In this document: positions 36,044 to 44,996 of the stretch, piece by piece
Layout: every line of letters starts with the position of its first letter
Position numbering within the stretch: position 1 is the first letter of the stretch
Assembly (NCBI GenBank): GCA_002748425.1
Contig: PDSJ01000019.1
Span: 1-64,000 of the forward strand
DNA: 64,000 nucleotides
From: a candidate division KSB3 bacterium
GTDB taxonomy: Bacteria; Moduliflexota; Moduliflexia; Moduliflexales; Moduliflexaceae
Reading direction: 5' to 3'
Translations under genes and position numbers: made by a program
Notes under the pieces: generated by a model
Seen by the model: the letters and a program-made list of their open reading frames with translations, nothing else
Database searches by the model: none
What the model was told of the DNA's origin: nothing

Positions 36044-37048
36044 TCATAACACCCCAAAAGGAGCTGGGGTAAAGGTGAGAATGAAAATGATTACAGCAAT
36101 CCATCCGATAATTTTCCGGCGTGGATCCAGCGCTTGATGCTCATCGCACGTTGGAGGATGAGCCGTCCCGATCAGGAAGCGGAGAATCGCAAACCACAGC
36201 AGCCAGCCGGGCCAGCCGAAACGTCCGATGAACTGCATCCATTCCGGGGGCATTGTGTCGAATCTGGCGTAATACATGAGCTGCGGGATCGGCAGGAGTC
36301 CTAATATCAAAAGGATCGGCAGCACAGATGACGCAATCTTCCGATGGAGTGCAGGTCCTAACACCGCGTAGGTCACATGCCCTCCGTCCAGTTGGCCGAC
36401 CGGCATCAAGTTCAGCATTGTTACCAGCATCCCGATCCAACCGGCAAAGGCTATCGGATGAAGCAGCAGATCGTATCCCGGCGGAGTTGCCCCGGCAATA
36501 AGACGGGATAAGGCGGAAAAGATCAGCGATGAGCCCAGTGAAACGGGTCCGCCGCCGGGAGCCGTCTCTTCAGGAACCGGAATAAAATCAGACAGCATCA
36601 GCCCCAGAATGATCGCAGGCAGGGCAATAGCGACTCCGGCCAGCGGGCCGGCCACACCAATGTCGAAGAGCGCACGCTTTGATCTGACTGCTGAGCGCAT
36701 TTTGATCACTGCGCCAAACGTGCCCACCAGGATCGGGATTCCGGGAATAAAATAGGGCAGCGACGCATTGACGTGATGTTTTCTGGCCATCAGATAATGG
36801 CCGAATTCATGGAAAAGTAAAATCGTCAATAACGTGCCTGAAAAGGCCAGAGCTGTGGCCCAGGTCCCTCGTAAAAAGAAGCCGGCGATCGTTGTCGTGC
36901 AAACCGTCGAGAGAAAAAGAATGATGTGGATAAAGGGGATCTTCCGGCCCTGCGATGATTGCCTGTGAGAAGAGTCAGCAGACGCTTTGCAGACGGGATC
37001 ACTGAAAGTCGTCACAGGGTTCGGCTCAGATGACAATCGTTCGTTCAT
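36044..37048 (-). CDS. Site-2-protease-like M50 zinc metallopeptidase
   Basis: A 334-aa membrane-embedded protease with about seven or eight helices. The zinc motif is LLFHEFGHYLMARKHHV (HExxH), and the third ligand is in MLNLMPVGQLDGGHVTYA. The tract YFIPGIPILVGTFGAVIKMRS...DIGVAGPLAGV matches the EGY1/cyanobacterial subgroup. It has a soluble, Ser/Gln-rich N-terminus and no PDZ domain. The substrate may be a membrane-bound anti-sigma factor or signal peptide, but none is near. It is divergent from the GT39-like gene. Confidence 0.9.
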   Translation of the reverse strand: MNERLSSEPNPVTTFSDPVCKASADSSHRQSSQGRKIPFIHIILFLSTVCTTTIAGFFLRGTWATALAFSGTLLTILLFHEFGHYLMARKHHVNASLPYFIPGIPILVGTFGAVIKMRSAVRSKRALFDIGVAGPLAGVAIALPAIILGLMLSDFIPVPEETAPGGGPVSLGSSLIFSALSRLIAGATPPGYDLLLHPIAFAGWIGMLVTMLNLMPVGQLDGGHVTYAVLGPALHRKIASSVLPILLILGLLPIPQLMYYARFDTMPPEWMQFIGRFGWPGWLLWFAILRFLIGTAHPPTCDEHQALDPRRKIIGWIAVIIFILTFTPAPFGVL

Positions 37049-37331
37049 AGCATTTTGTTCTCAGCAGGGGTTTTTCAGAATCGTTCATCTGCAGAAGAAA
37101 ACTACGCTAAGTATACAGGTCTTTCACGTTGCGTCAAGGCTTTTCTCAGCTTTTTGAGGATTTCTGTCTTTCTTTGATCTCAGCAGGACCAGAATAATTT
37201 TCGCTGATACGTAAGTTCCTTGACAGATTTTCTCTGAGCAGTGATCGATGTAACACGTTACTACTATAGCATGTACTCTGTAAGAGCTTTGGAATATTTT
37301 ACGATATGAAATCAAGAAAGGGGACGTTGCC

Positions 37332-39371
37332 GTGACTGCAAAATTACATGCTGAATTTGACACACAGGAGATGCGAGAACGGAGCCGGGCGCGTATTGAT
37401 TGGCTGACGCTTGCGTTCTGGGGAATCGTGGCCGTGGCGTTTGCCCTGCGATTTTACGACTTGGCGAACATGCCGCTGCATCATGATGAGAGTCTGTATG
37501 GAGTCTATTGCTGGCGGTTTTTCAACGGAGAGGGCTACAACTACGATCCGATGATGCACGGCCCGTTCATGTTCCATTTCCAGTTATTGATTTTTTTTCT
37601 CTTTGGCGTGGGGGATTTTACGCTCAGGATTGCGCCGGCGTTTTTAGGAACCTTGCTGATCGCCAGTACCTGGCTTCTCAAAGACTGGATTGGGAAAGTC
37701 GGCATCGTATTGCTGGCGCTGCTCTTGACCCTTTCTCCAACACATCTTTACTTCAGCCGCTTTATGCGTCATGACAGCTATATGGCCTTTTTCACCTATC
37801 TTTCGGTCATCTTCGGCCTTCTCTACTATCGTCATCGACGGAAGCGGGATCTCTATCTGGGCTCGGCCGCACTGGCACTGATGTTTTGTGTCAAAGAAAA
37901 CGCCTATATCCATGCCTTTATTTTTATGAGCTTTATCTTCTTGAAAGATCTTCTGGCAGGGCTGTCGAAAAGCGCCGATGCTGTTTTTCGGAGGAAAATG
38001 CTGCTCGCCTGGTTCGCAATCATCCTGGTGGTCTTGCTGTGCATTGCGCCGATTGTTCTCTTTGAGAAAGCGCCGCATCCTGCCTGGCTCGATGCTCTTC
38101 AGCAGAACATGACAGATGGAAGCCTGATTGGGATCGCGCGTATGCTGATCGTAGTGGCGACACTTGCCGTTGGAATCTGGGTGGTGATCTATTTCTGGAA
38201 GGAAGATCGCTACTTGGCAAGACAGGCGCCTGAAAAACAGTCATCGCCGTATCCTGTGATTTTTGCGGCCTTCCTCTTTTTCTGGATTTATCTTCTGTTG
38301 TATACGAGTGTTTTCACGAACAGGGCCGGTTTATGGGACGGTCTCTCCCATTCCTGGATCTACTGGTGGGAGCAGCACAGCATTCAACGTATTAAAGGTC
38401 CGTTCCATTACTATGTCCCTTTTTTCGTGCTCTATGAACTGCCGGTCGTCTTGATTGCACTGGGAGGAGTCTTGTATAAGCTTTCCACGACCGTGAATCG
38501 GCTGATCCTGTCGATCTGGGCGACAGTGTTTTCTGGAATCCTGATTGTGTTCTACGGCAGGCAGGCGTTGCCGTCCTGGTTTGGACCGACGCACATGGAA
38601 AATCGTTGTGATCTGATTCTGACCTGCTATGTGCTCTGTATCGGCTTGTGGGCGACGATCGATTTTCTTAACAGGGGAGAGCGATTTACGGCCTTGTTCA
38701 CATATTGGTCGGCGATCGGCTTTTTAATCTATTCTTATGCCGGAGAAAAAGTGCCCTGGCTGTTTTTACACATCATGCTCCCGATAACTGTCCTGGCGGG
38801 GATTTTCCTGCGGGAATTATCTGAAGCACAACTCTGGCGGGAGCAGGGAATCCGCCCGAGAATGCTCAAGCTGGCTGCCATCAGCATTGGCGGCCTGTTC
38901 AGTCTTTACACACTGCATACTACCATCGTCTTGAATTATCATAATCGCGCGAATCCGGTTGAACGCATGGTCTATACGCAGACTTCGACTGATGTCTTGA
39001 AATTAATGAAACTGGTTGAGGATGTACAATTCGGTATTGGATCGGAAGACGCTCAAAGACCGTTGATCGCTGTACAGGGCAATGCGGTCTGGCCCCTGCA
39101 CTGGTATTTACGCGATTATGAAGGGTGGTATTATCCCGGAGAGCTGAAGGACATGACACGTCCGCTGGTCGTGATCGACTGGGAAGAGCGGGAAACGTAT
39201 CATGAGCTCTTTCAGAATGATTATCAGGAAATTCGCGTTAAGCTGAGGGAGTGGTGGATTCCCGGAGAAGGAGGCACAGTGAAAGACTGGTGGAACTATT
39301 TCCTGTATCGAAAGGTCTATTCTCCAACCGGTTCTTCCGATGTCCTGCTCTACGTCAGAAAAACGTTGTAG
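37332..39371 (+). CDS. GT39-like polytopic membrane protein (TIGR03663 / Agl23-associated type)
   Basis: A 679-aa protein with some twelve membrane helices. The first outer loop carries the catalytic-type acid pair in LANMPLHHDESLYGVYCW, as in PMT/ArnT enzymes, which use polyprenyl-phosphate sugars. GYNYDPMMHGPFMFHFQLLIFFLFGVGDFTLRIAP and YAGEKVPWLFLHIMLPI match the TIGR03663 group tied to flippase activity and surface glycosylation. The start is GTG with AAAGGGGA upstream. It is a single gene without other glycan genes beside it. Confidence 0.85.
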   Translation: MTAKLHAEFDTQEMRERSRARIDWLTLAFWGIVAVAFALRFYDLANMPLHHDESLYGVYCWRFFNGEGYNYDPMMHGPFMFHFQLLIFFLFGVGDFTLRIAPAFLGTLLIASTWLLKDWIGKVGIVLLALLLTLSPTHLYFSRFMRHDSYMAFFTYLSVIFGLLYYRHRRKRDLYLGSAALALMFCVKENAYIHAFIFMSFIFLKDLLAGLSKSADAVFRRKMLLAWFAIILVVLLCIAPIVLFEKAPHPAWLDALQQNMTDGSLIGIARMLIVVATLAVGIWVVIYFWKEDRYLARQAPEKQSSPYPVIFAAFLFFWIYLLLYTSVFTNRAGLWDGLSHSWIYWWEQHSIQRIKGPFHYYVPFFVLYELPVVLIALGGVLYKLSTTVNRLILSIWATVFSGILIVFYGRQALPSWFGPTHMENRCDLILTCYVLCIGLWATIDFLNRGERFTALFTYWSAIGFLIYSYAGEKVPWLFLHIMLPITVLAGIFLRELSEAQLWREQGIRPRMLKLAAISIGGLFSLYTLHTTIVLNYHNRANPVERMVYTQTSTDVLKLMKLVEDVQFGIGSEDAQRPLIAVQGNAVWPLHWYLRDYEGWYYPGELKDMTRPLVVIDWEERETYHELFQNDYQEIRVKLREWWIPGEGGTVKDWWNYFLYRKVYSPTGSSDVLLYVRKTL

Positions 39372-39430
39372 CACTTTTGGGCGCGCTTGCCGCCGACGTG
39401 AGCAACAATCCTGTGAGGAGACAAAGAAAA

Positions 39431-39465
39431 GAGCTGTCAGACAGGTTCAAATCGACTGACAGCTC
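39431..39465 (-). terminator. Terminator for the beta-barrel candidate gene
   Basis: GAGCTGTCAG and CTGACAGCTC form a 10-bp perfect stem with a 15-base loop. On the minus strand it is followed by TTTTCTTTG, so it fits the gene ending at 39485. It can also stop the convergent plus-strand gene. Confidence 0.75.
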
Positions 39466-39484
39466 AGAGCGGCACCGTAAGCTT

Positions 39485-39967
39485 CTAGAAAAATAAAGTC
39501 ATTCCGCCATAAATGCGTTCCATGTCTTCTGCATCGCCGTCTTCACTGGTGAAAAACGCCCGAAAATCGGCACGAAGGGCGACGTTGTACGCCAGAAAGA
39601 TTTTTGCTCCCAGCCCTGCATTGACGGCAATCTCGGTTCCGCCGTCAGCAAGGATGCCCCCGCCGCCGATAACGTATGGAACAATTGCTGTGACTCCGGT
39701 GCCGAAGTTCAGGACAATATTCATACTGGCATTGAACAAGGTGTCTTCGGCAAAAACTGCGCCGACTTCCCCCTCAAGACCCAAGCGGGGAGACGTATTA
39801 AAGGTCAACGCAACCCCTCCCAACGCATCATTCTCGTCCGGCCCGAACAACATGCCTCCGAATCCGGTAATTTCCCGATATACGATTTGCTGCTCCGCAG
39901 ACGCTGTGACGACTCCTGCAAGAAAAGAGAGACCAAGTACCAGACAGATCGTAATAGATGTTTTCAT
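39485..39967 (-). CDS. Small outer-membrane beta-barrel-like protein
   Basis: A 160-aa exported protein. The signal peptide MKTSITICLVLGLSFLAGVVTASA is cleaved near ASAEQQ. The rest alternates small and aromatic residues in strands (FGGMLFGPDENDALGGVALTFNTSPRLGLEGEVGAVF, AGLGAKIFLAYNVALRADFRAFF) and ends in a C-terminal Phe (GGMTLFF), the usual BAM-recognition signature of eight-stranded barrels. Function unknown; similar proteins are annotated as porin family or outer-membrane beta-barrel. It lies downstream of def. Confidence 0.75.
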   Translation of the reverse strand: MKTSITICLVLGLSFLAGVVTASAEQQIVYREITGFGGMLFGPDENDALGGVALTFNTSPRLGLEGEVGAVFAEDTLFNASMNIVLNFGTGVTAIVPYVIGGGGILADGGTEIAVNAGLGAKIFLAYNVALRADFRAFFTSEDGDAEDMERIYGGMTLFF

Positions 39968-39997
39968 GTCTTACCTCAATGTTGTAACGTGGTGAAG

Positions 39998-40047
39998 TGA
40001 TAGAGCACGAAGACCCTTGTGCCTTACAGGGTATTAAGACTCTATCA
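39998..40047 (-). other. Structured RNA element candidate between def and the barrel gene
   Basis: Outer arms TGATAGAG and CTCTATCA pair perfectly and enclose inner arms ACCCTTGT and ACAGGGT (one bulge) with a five-base loop. No T-run follows on the minus strand, so a plain terminator is unlikely. It may be a leader structure of the barrel gene or a processing site. Confidence 0.35.
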
Positions 40048-40088
40048 TGCTGTTATTGATAAATGTGTTGATAAGGCGTTTGTGTTGT

Positions 40089-40607
40089 TCAGCCGAGCTT
40101 GCTCTTTTGACGAGCCTTTTTTTTGAGTTTCCTGCGAATTAAATCACGTTTTAAGCGTCCAATATGCTCAATAAACAGTATACCGTCAAGATGATCGATC
40201 TCATGTTGAAGCACTGTGGCAAGAAAAGTCTCATCCTCAATGCGAAGCGGATGTCCCTGCTCGTCAAAGGCCTTGAGACAGATTTTCGCCGGGCGTACGA
40301 CTTCAGATGTAAAACCGGGCACACTGAGGCAGCCCTCTTCGCAGACAGATCTTCCTTCAGCATGCACGATGACAGGATTCACGAGTTTCAGGAGTCTGCT
40401 GTCTTCCACTTGCCGTCCAACGTCAACCACAATTGCCCGCAATGAAGCCCCAACTTGGGGGGCAGCCAGCCCGACGCCGGGGGCATCGTACATTGTGTCA
40501 ACCATGTCGTCTAATAAACGACGCAGCGTCTTATCGAAATTCTCGACCGGCGCTGCCTTACAGGCTAATATCGGATCCGGATAGGTTTTAATGTCTAAGA
40601 TTGCCAT
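40089..40607 (-). CDS. def: Peptide deformylase
   Basis: Removes the formyl group from nascent proteins. The 172-aa metalloenzyme shows all three motifs: GVGLAAPQVG, EEGCLSVPG (Cys ligand) and LQHEIDHLDGILF (HExxH). The opening MAILDIKTYPDPIL is typical. It starts 24 bp after the MglA-fusion gene on the same strand, so it may share that transcript. The usual fmt or gidA/priA neighbours are absent. Confidence 0.96.
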   Translation of the reverse strand: MAILDIKTYPDPILACKAAPVENFDKTLRRLLDDMVDTMYDAPGVGLAAPQVGASLRAIVVDVGRQVEDSRLLKLVNPVIVHAEGRSVCEEGCLSVPGFTSEVVRPAKICLKAFDEQGHPLRIEDETFLATVLQHEIDHLDGILFIEHIGRLKRDLIRRKLKKKARQKSKLG

Positions 40608-40631
40608 ACCTGATATGATGAGAGTTGTTTC

Positions 40632-42740
40632 TTATCTGCCTGCTTCACGGGGAAGCACTGGAGAAAGCTTCGAAAAATCAATTGTCAGAAAATCATCTGC
40701 CAGCGTACTGAGGAAACGTTCGCTGATACGCGCAGCGATCTCACATTCTTCATCATCCGGATATGTCGTCTCAAGCTGAATGCGATGTTTCAGTCCTACA
40801 ATGTTATTGATCAGTGAGTTTGAGCCGGCGATCTCTTTGCCGGTCTCCTCCTCAATACTCTGGAGGGTCATGTGAAATGACGCAATTTTCGGGTTGCAGG
40901 ATTCATATTTTGACGCAACGGCTTTTAACGCGCTTTCGACAGCAGTGTAATACATGCTTACCGCCAGGATATTGTCACCGACCGTATGCTGGGCGCGGAA
41001 CTGCTCACCTCGGTGATAAAAGTATTTTGCGAGAACGAGCAGGCGGATCCATTCATCGGAAATGCTCTGGAATGCCTCCTCCTCAGCATGCTCCGAGACC
41101 TCAGGCTGAAATTCATCCTCAGGTCTCACGTCGTTTCCCGGAAATCCTTCCTCGGATAACTCTTCCAACTGCTGTTCAAAGGGCGTGACTGTGGAAATAT
41201 CTTCTCCGACCTGCATCTCGAAACGAACGCTGTCGGTAATTCTGAAGCCGTCATCCCCGTCACGTTCATCCAGTGCCCCAATGCCGGAGGCCAGATCGAA
41301 ATCGCTTTCACCGAAATTCAGGGAAGCAAGTTCATTGGAAGCGGACAGGTCAAAATTCTCATTGTCGAGCGTGAAGGATGCGAACTCGTCGTGTTCGCCA
41401 AGGCCGTCGCTCTCAGAGGCGTTCTCATCGTCATTGAGGTCATTCAGACTGAATGCCTGCAGTTCATCCTGATCGTCCTGGTCTTCTTCATTGCCAAAGG
41501 CAAGGTCTAATTCACTATCATCAATATCAAGAGTCTGGATGTCGCCTTTTGCAACGTTCTCTCCGTCTTCTGCCAGGGTGAGATCAGCAAACACAGACGC
41601 TTCGGAAACGTCTGCAGTTTCCAGCTCAAAGTTCAGGTCCACGTCGTTGTCTGTGCCGTCTTCATCCTGTGAGAATGAAAACATCTGCGCGTCATTCGAT
41701 ACCTGTTCTTCTTCGTTCAGGGAGAAATCAAGCAGATCACGACCGACTTCTGCGTGATCAGCACTGACTTCGATGTCGTCGTTCATGTCAAATGACAAAG
41801 CCGTCTCATCATCCGGAAATGCTGCTTCGGCATCAGGGACATCGGCCCCGTCAACAAAATCATTCAGGTCGCGCAGAGCCTGTTCTTCAATCTCTTTTAA
41901 ATTGAAAAATTCCGATTCTTGAAAGGTTCCGGTCTGCGCAATATCATCGTCATTAATTTCAAGTTCCTCAATAACGACACCTTCATCATAACCAATTGGC
42001 TTTGATTCAAGTAAGGAGTCAAGTTCATCTTCCGAGAAAGAGAGCTCGCCCCCCCCTGATGTCAGATCAATAAAGTCATCAGGGTCTTCGTCCATCATCC
42101 GTAAAAGTTCATCCTCCTCCTCATCATCGAGACTTTGTCCGCTTTCATCTGGTTTCAGACGCTGTTCCAAATCCTGAAGCGTGAACTTCGAGATCGCCTC
42201 AAGCGTTTCCATGACGCCGACCCCTTTAGTCGCAATGGTAGGAAAGTACGGGAGGTTTCTCGGGTTGAGATCGGCATTTAAATCCTCAATGGAGAGAATG
42301 TTATTCATGTCCCGCTTATTAAATTCATAGACCAGCGGAAGTTCTTCGAGAGAGCGGTTCTGTTCCTGAAGATTGTCCTGAAGGTTTTTGTAGCTTTGGA
42401 TGTTGGCCTCGCGCCGGCCCATCTGGGAGTCGGCGACGAATACGACCGCGTCAGCCCCTTGCAGCACCAATTTGCGGGTTTTGTTATATTTGACCTGACC
42501 TGGGACCGTATAGAGCTGAAACCGAAGCTTAAAGCCGCCGATCTCTCCGAGTTTTAATGGAAGCAGGTCAAAGAAAATCGTCCGATCCTTTTCAGTCGCC
42601 AGTGAAAGAAGCCGCCCTCGCTGAACTGGAGCAATGCGTTCGTGAATATATTGAAGCGAGGTGGTTTTCCCACACACTCCAGGACCATAATACACTATTT
42701 TCGCTGTAATTTCACGGTTTGCATAGTTAAAAAGTGCCAT
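40632..42740 (-). CDS. MglA-type small GTPase fused to acidic linker and helical C-terminal domain
   Basis: 702 aa, against about 195 for MglA. Residues 1-195 are a full MglA-like GTPase: P-loop GPGVCGKTT (19-27), switch region LYTVPGQVKYNKTRKLVLQGADAVVFVADSQ (G3 at 79-82), NKRD (141-144) and ATKG (170-173). Residues ~197-555 are very acidic, with recurring Asp/Glu-Leu-Phe clusters and no predicted fold. Residues ~560-702 are helical (AVSMYYTAVESALKAVASKY; INNIVGLKHRIQLETTYPDDEECEIAARISERFL), resembling HEPN domains but without a clear R-x4-6-H motif. MglA sets polarity and controls motility or pili in Myxococcus. The partner gene ends 16 bp upstream. Confidence 0.88.
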   Translation of the reverse strand: MALFNYANREITAKIVYYGPGVCGKTTSLQYIHERIAPVQRGRLLSLATEKDRTIFFDLLPLKLGEIGGFKLRFQLYTVPGQVKYNKTRKLVLQGADAVVFVADSQMGRREANIQSYKNLQDNLQEQNRSLEELPLVYEFNKRDMNNILSIEDLNADLNPRNLPYFPTIATKGVGVMETLEAISKFTLQDLEQRLKPDESGQSLDDEEEDELLRMMDEDPDDFIDLTSGGGELSFSEDELDSLLESKPIGYDEGVVIEELEINDDDIAQTGTFQESEFFNLKEIEEQALRDLNDFVDGADVPDAEAAFPDDETALSFDMNDDIEVSADHAEVGRDLLDFSLNEEEQVSNDAQMFSFSQDEDGTDNDVDLNFELETADVSEASVFADLTLAEDGENVAKGDIQTLDIDDSELDLAFGNEEDQDDQDELQAFSLNDLNDDENASESDGLGEHDEFASFTLDNENFDLSASNELASLNFGESDFDLASGIGALDERDGDDGFRITDSVRFEMQVGEDISTVTPFEQQLEELSEEGFPGNDVRPEDEFQPEVSEHAEEEAFQSISDEWIRLLVLAKYFYHRGEQFRAQHTVGDNILAVSMYYTAVESALKAVASKYESCNPKIASFHMTLQSIEEETGKEIAGSNSLINNIVGLKHRIQLETTYPDDEECEIAARISERFLSTLADDFLTIDFSKLSPVLPREAGR

Positions 42741-42756
42741 AATTATTCCTCAACAT

Positions 42757-44745
42757 TTATTGAGCTTTTCCGCCGCAGTAAATACAGAATGTCTGATCAG
42801 CGGGAGTCCGGCGTCCACATTTTTTACAGGACAGTTCGGTATCGTGTGCTGCTTTCTGAAGTTTTCCACCACAGTAAGTGCAAAATTTTTCTGCGGCAGC
42901 TGTCTGACGCCCACAGAGCTTGCAGACAATCATTGTCTCCTCTTCTTCATCGTCGAATGCAGGCAAATCGCCGAGGGCAAAATCGCCCTCTTCAAGGTCT
43001 TCATCCATCAAAAACTGATTGTCAAGCTCTTCGCCGCCTGTCATAAAAGAATCGTCAGGGGACGGCCCGCGTGCGCTCTCATATTCATGAGCTGAGACCG
43101 TCTCAGCTGTCGGCTCAGAAAGGCTGCCTGCCGTTTCTTCAGCAAGCTCTTCAGTCCAGAAGCCTTCCTGGGCTGCTCCGGGCTCAGGGGCAAGACCGCT
43201 CTGTGCGTCTTCTGGCAGCGCTGCTTCAGAAGATGATTCATCAGCGCTGTCTCTGAGAGGGTTGAGGGATTTCTCAGCATCGAGAGAGGCCTGATAACGA
43301 TTGATAAAGGCGTTAATTTTTTCTGTTTTTTCGCTCCATAAGGCGATTTCCGAATTCTGAGAACGTTGTTTCTGGCTCAGCGTCGCTTCGTCATACTCCC
43401 CGACCAAATTTCGGACCTTAATTTCTTCCAGCTCTTCGTTTAAACGCTCGACCATCTCCACAATCTCTGCGCGTTTGTGGAGCATGTGCTCAAGATCGTC
43501 CTGGACATCAGTTAAAAGAGCGCTAAAGGCTTCTGAGTTGAAAATCACTGTTTTACGTGCGACGTATTCTTTCTGAAGTTTCTCATAGATGCGTTCGCTG
43601 ACCTCCCCACGATGCTCTTCGAGTCCGTTGAGATAGGCTTGAAGGGTTTCAGCTTCACGGATCTTTGCTTCGAATTCTCTAAGCTCTTTGTCGTTCAATC
43701 GTAAGTCTAACCCTAAAAAGTCCCGGACATCCATGCTCTCCTGAGAGGAGGCTTCTGCGGATTCAGCTTCTGCAGATCCCGGCAGTTCATCGTCGTGTGC
43801 ACCAAGCCTCTTTTGGAGAGTTTCCGGAGACAGCTCTTCTGCGACAACGGGTCCGCCAGCGTTTTGAACGGGAACGTCATTGCTCTCTTGTTCCAAATCG
43901 ATTGCGATATCTTCGAGGGAGGCCATCAGCTCTCCATCGTCGTCTTCAATATCAGGAGGAGATGGAATTTGTTCGACCGTCACGCCGTCCGGAGTGGCGT
44001 GGCGTTGCTCGCGGACAGCCACAGGCTGCTCTTGTGTGAGATACTCTTCGTCGCCCAGGTCGATGACTTCGTCATCTCCAACAGTGATAACGGCTTTTCC
44101 CGAGATCTGCTCTGCCCCGCTGACTGGGTCCTGATGGTCGTCAAGGCTGATATCCTGGCCTAAATCAGCAAAATCCTCGCTGATTTCAACTCCTTCTATC
44201 CCTAAATCAAGCTCTGAAAAATCGTCTTCATTATTGGAAAAGCTCCCGAGATCCAGGCCATCGTTTTCATCATCAGGATGATCATCTTTGTCGAAATTGA
44301 ACGTCAAGGTTGGAGCCGAAGACATGTCAAAATCCTCATCAGCGTCAAGATCCAGCTCGCTGTCTGAAAGTTCTTTATCAAGGTCGAGAACAAAAGAATC
44401 CTCTCCTGGAGCCGCTTGAATTTCTTTGACAAGATCGTCTTTCAGCGATCCATCCAGATCGAAGTTCGCTTCGTGGATCAGGTCTTGCTCCAGGTCCTCC
44501 CTCAGACTGTCATCAAAGCTGAAACTGCTTTCCACGTCTGGAGCTTCATCGCCAAAGCTCAGATCGTCATTATCTGAATTCAGATCGATACTCTCATGAA
44601 ACATGCTGGAACGATCCTGGCTGGATCGAGGCCGGGGACGATTCCGCTCTAATCTTTCGAAGGCGTTAAGGATTTCAGATTCCGGATCTTCTTCATTGGA
44701 AAAATGTATATCCTTTCGCTGAGTTTTCTTCTCATCATCTTTCAT
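42757..44745 (-). CDS. Acidic coiled-coil protein with C-terminal double zinc ribbon
   Basis: A 662-aa cytoplasmic protein I do not recognise. Residues 1-340 are highly acidic and low-complexity (FVLDLDKELSDSELDLDADEDFDM; LDLGSFSNNEDDFSELDLG). Residues ~345-490 are a long charged helix, probably a coiled coil (LRLNDKELREFEAKIREAETLQ...HKRAEIVEMVERLNEELEEIKVR). After another acidic stretch come two zinc ribbons, CKLCGRQTAAAEKFCTYCGG and CKKCGRRTPADQTFCIYCGG. GGGAGTG precedes the ATG. It is first in the operon with the MglA fusion. The shared acidic style suggests the two proteins act together. Confidence 0.82.
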   Translation of the reverse strand: MKDDEKKTQRKDIHFSNEEDPESEILNAFERLERNRPRPRSSQDRSSMFHESIDLNSDNDDLSFGDEAPDVESSFSFDDSLREDLEQDLIHEANFDLDGSLKDDLVKEIQAAPGEDSFVLDLDKELSDSELDLDADEDFDMSSAPTLTFNFDKDDHPDDENDGLDLGSFSNNEDDFSELDLGIEGVEISEDFADLGQDISLDDHQDPVSGAEQISGKAVITVGDDEVIDLGDEEYLTQEQPVAVREQRHATPDGVTVEQIPSPPDIEDDDGELMASLEDIAIDLEQESNDVPVQNAGGPVVAEELSPETLQKRLGAHDDELPGSAEAESAEASSQESMDVRDFLGLDLRLNDKELREFEAKIREAETLQAYLNGLEEHRGEVSERIYEKLQKEYVARKTVIFNSEAFSALLTDVQDDLEHMLHKRAEIVEMVERLNEELEEIKVRNLVGEYDEATLSQKQRSQNSEIALWSEKTEKINAFINRYQASLDAEKSLNPLRDSADESSSEAALPEDAQSGLAPEPGAAQEGFWTEELAEETAGSLSEPTAETVSAHEYESARGPSPDDSFMTGGEELDNQFLMDEDLEEGDFALGDLPAFDDEEEETMIVCKLCGRQTAAAEKFCTYCGGKLQKAAHDTELSCKKCGRRTPADQTFCIYCGGKAQ

Positions 44746-44810
44746 AATTTTTTCACTCCCACTGGATCGACGGATTTAAAGAGGGGGAATTTTTTATATG
44801 TTCTCTAAAA

Positions 44811-44839
44811 TTTATAGCAGTTCTTGTTTTTATTGTCAA
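44811..44839 (-). promoter_or_regulatory. Near-consensus sigma70 promoter for the zinc-ribbon/MglA-fusion operon
   Basis: On the minus strand TTGACA (44839-44834) is followed, after exactly 17 bp, by TATAAA (44816-44811). It lies about 70 bp before the start codon of the 662-aa protein. It is the best promoter match seen in the window and suggests strong constitutive expression. Confidence 0.8.
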
Positions 44840-44996
44840 GAAAAAATTTCCACGCGCCCTTGTATGAAAAAGAAGCGAAAACAGCGATTCTTAGAGAAGT
44901 CCTTCACTGTTCTTGCTTAACATTCCTGCCTGTGGATGCTCTTTTTCGGCCCCGGGCAATTCGCGATGCTGGGCGCGATAAGAGCGACGGATACTG

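Noticed and set aside
39441-39455. GGTTCAAATC, a tRNA T-loop-like string
   Set aside because: It lies in the loop of the terminator hairpin at 39431-39465, and no cloverleaf can be built around it.
40632-41020. Calling the MglA-fusion C-terminal domain a HEPN ribonuclease toxin
   Set aside because: The catalytic R-x4-6-H motif is not visible (LKHRIQLE in its place), and no antitoxin gene is adjacent.
42757-44163. Several plus-strand ORFs (for example 43795..44163, 43071..43256)
   Set aside because: They are antisense shadows of the acidic zinc-ribbon gene, without ribosome-binding sites or recognisable products.
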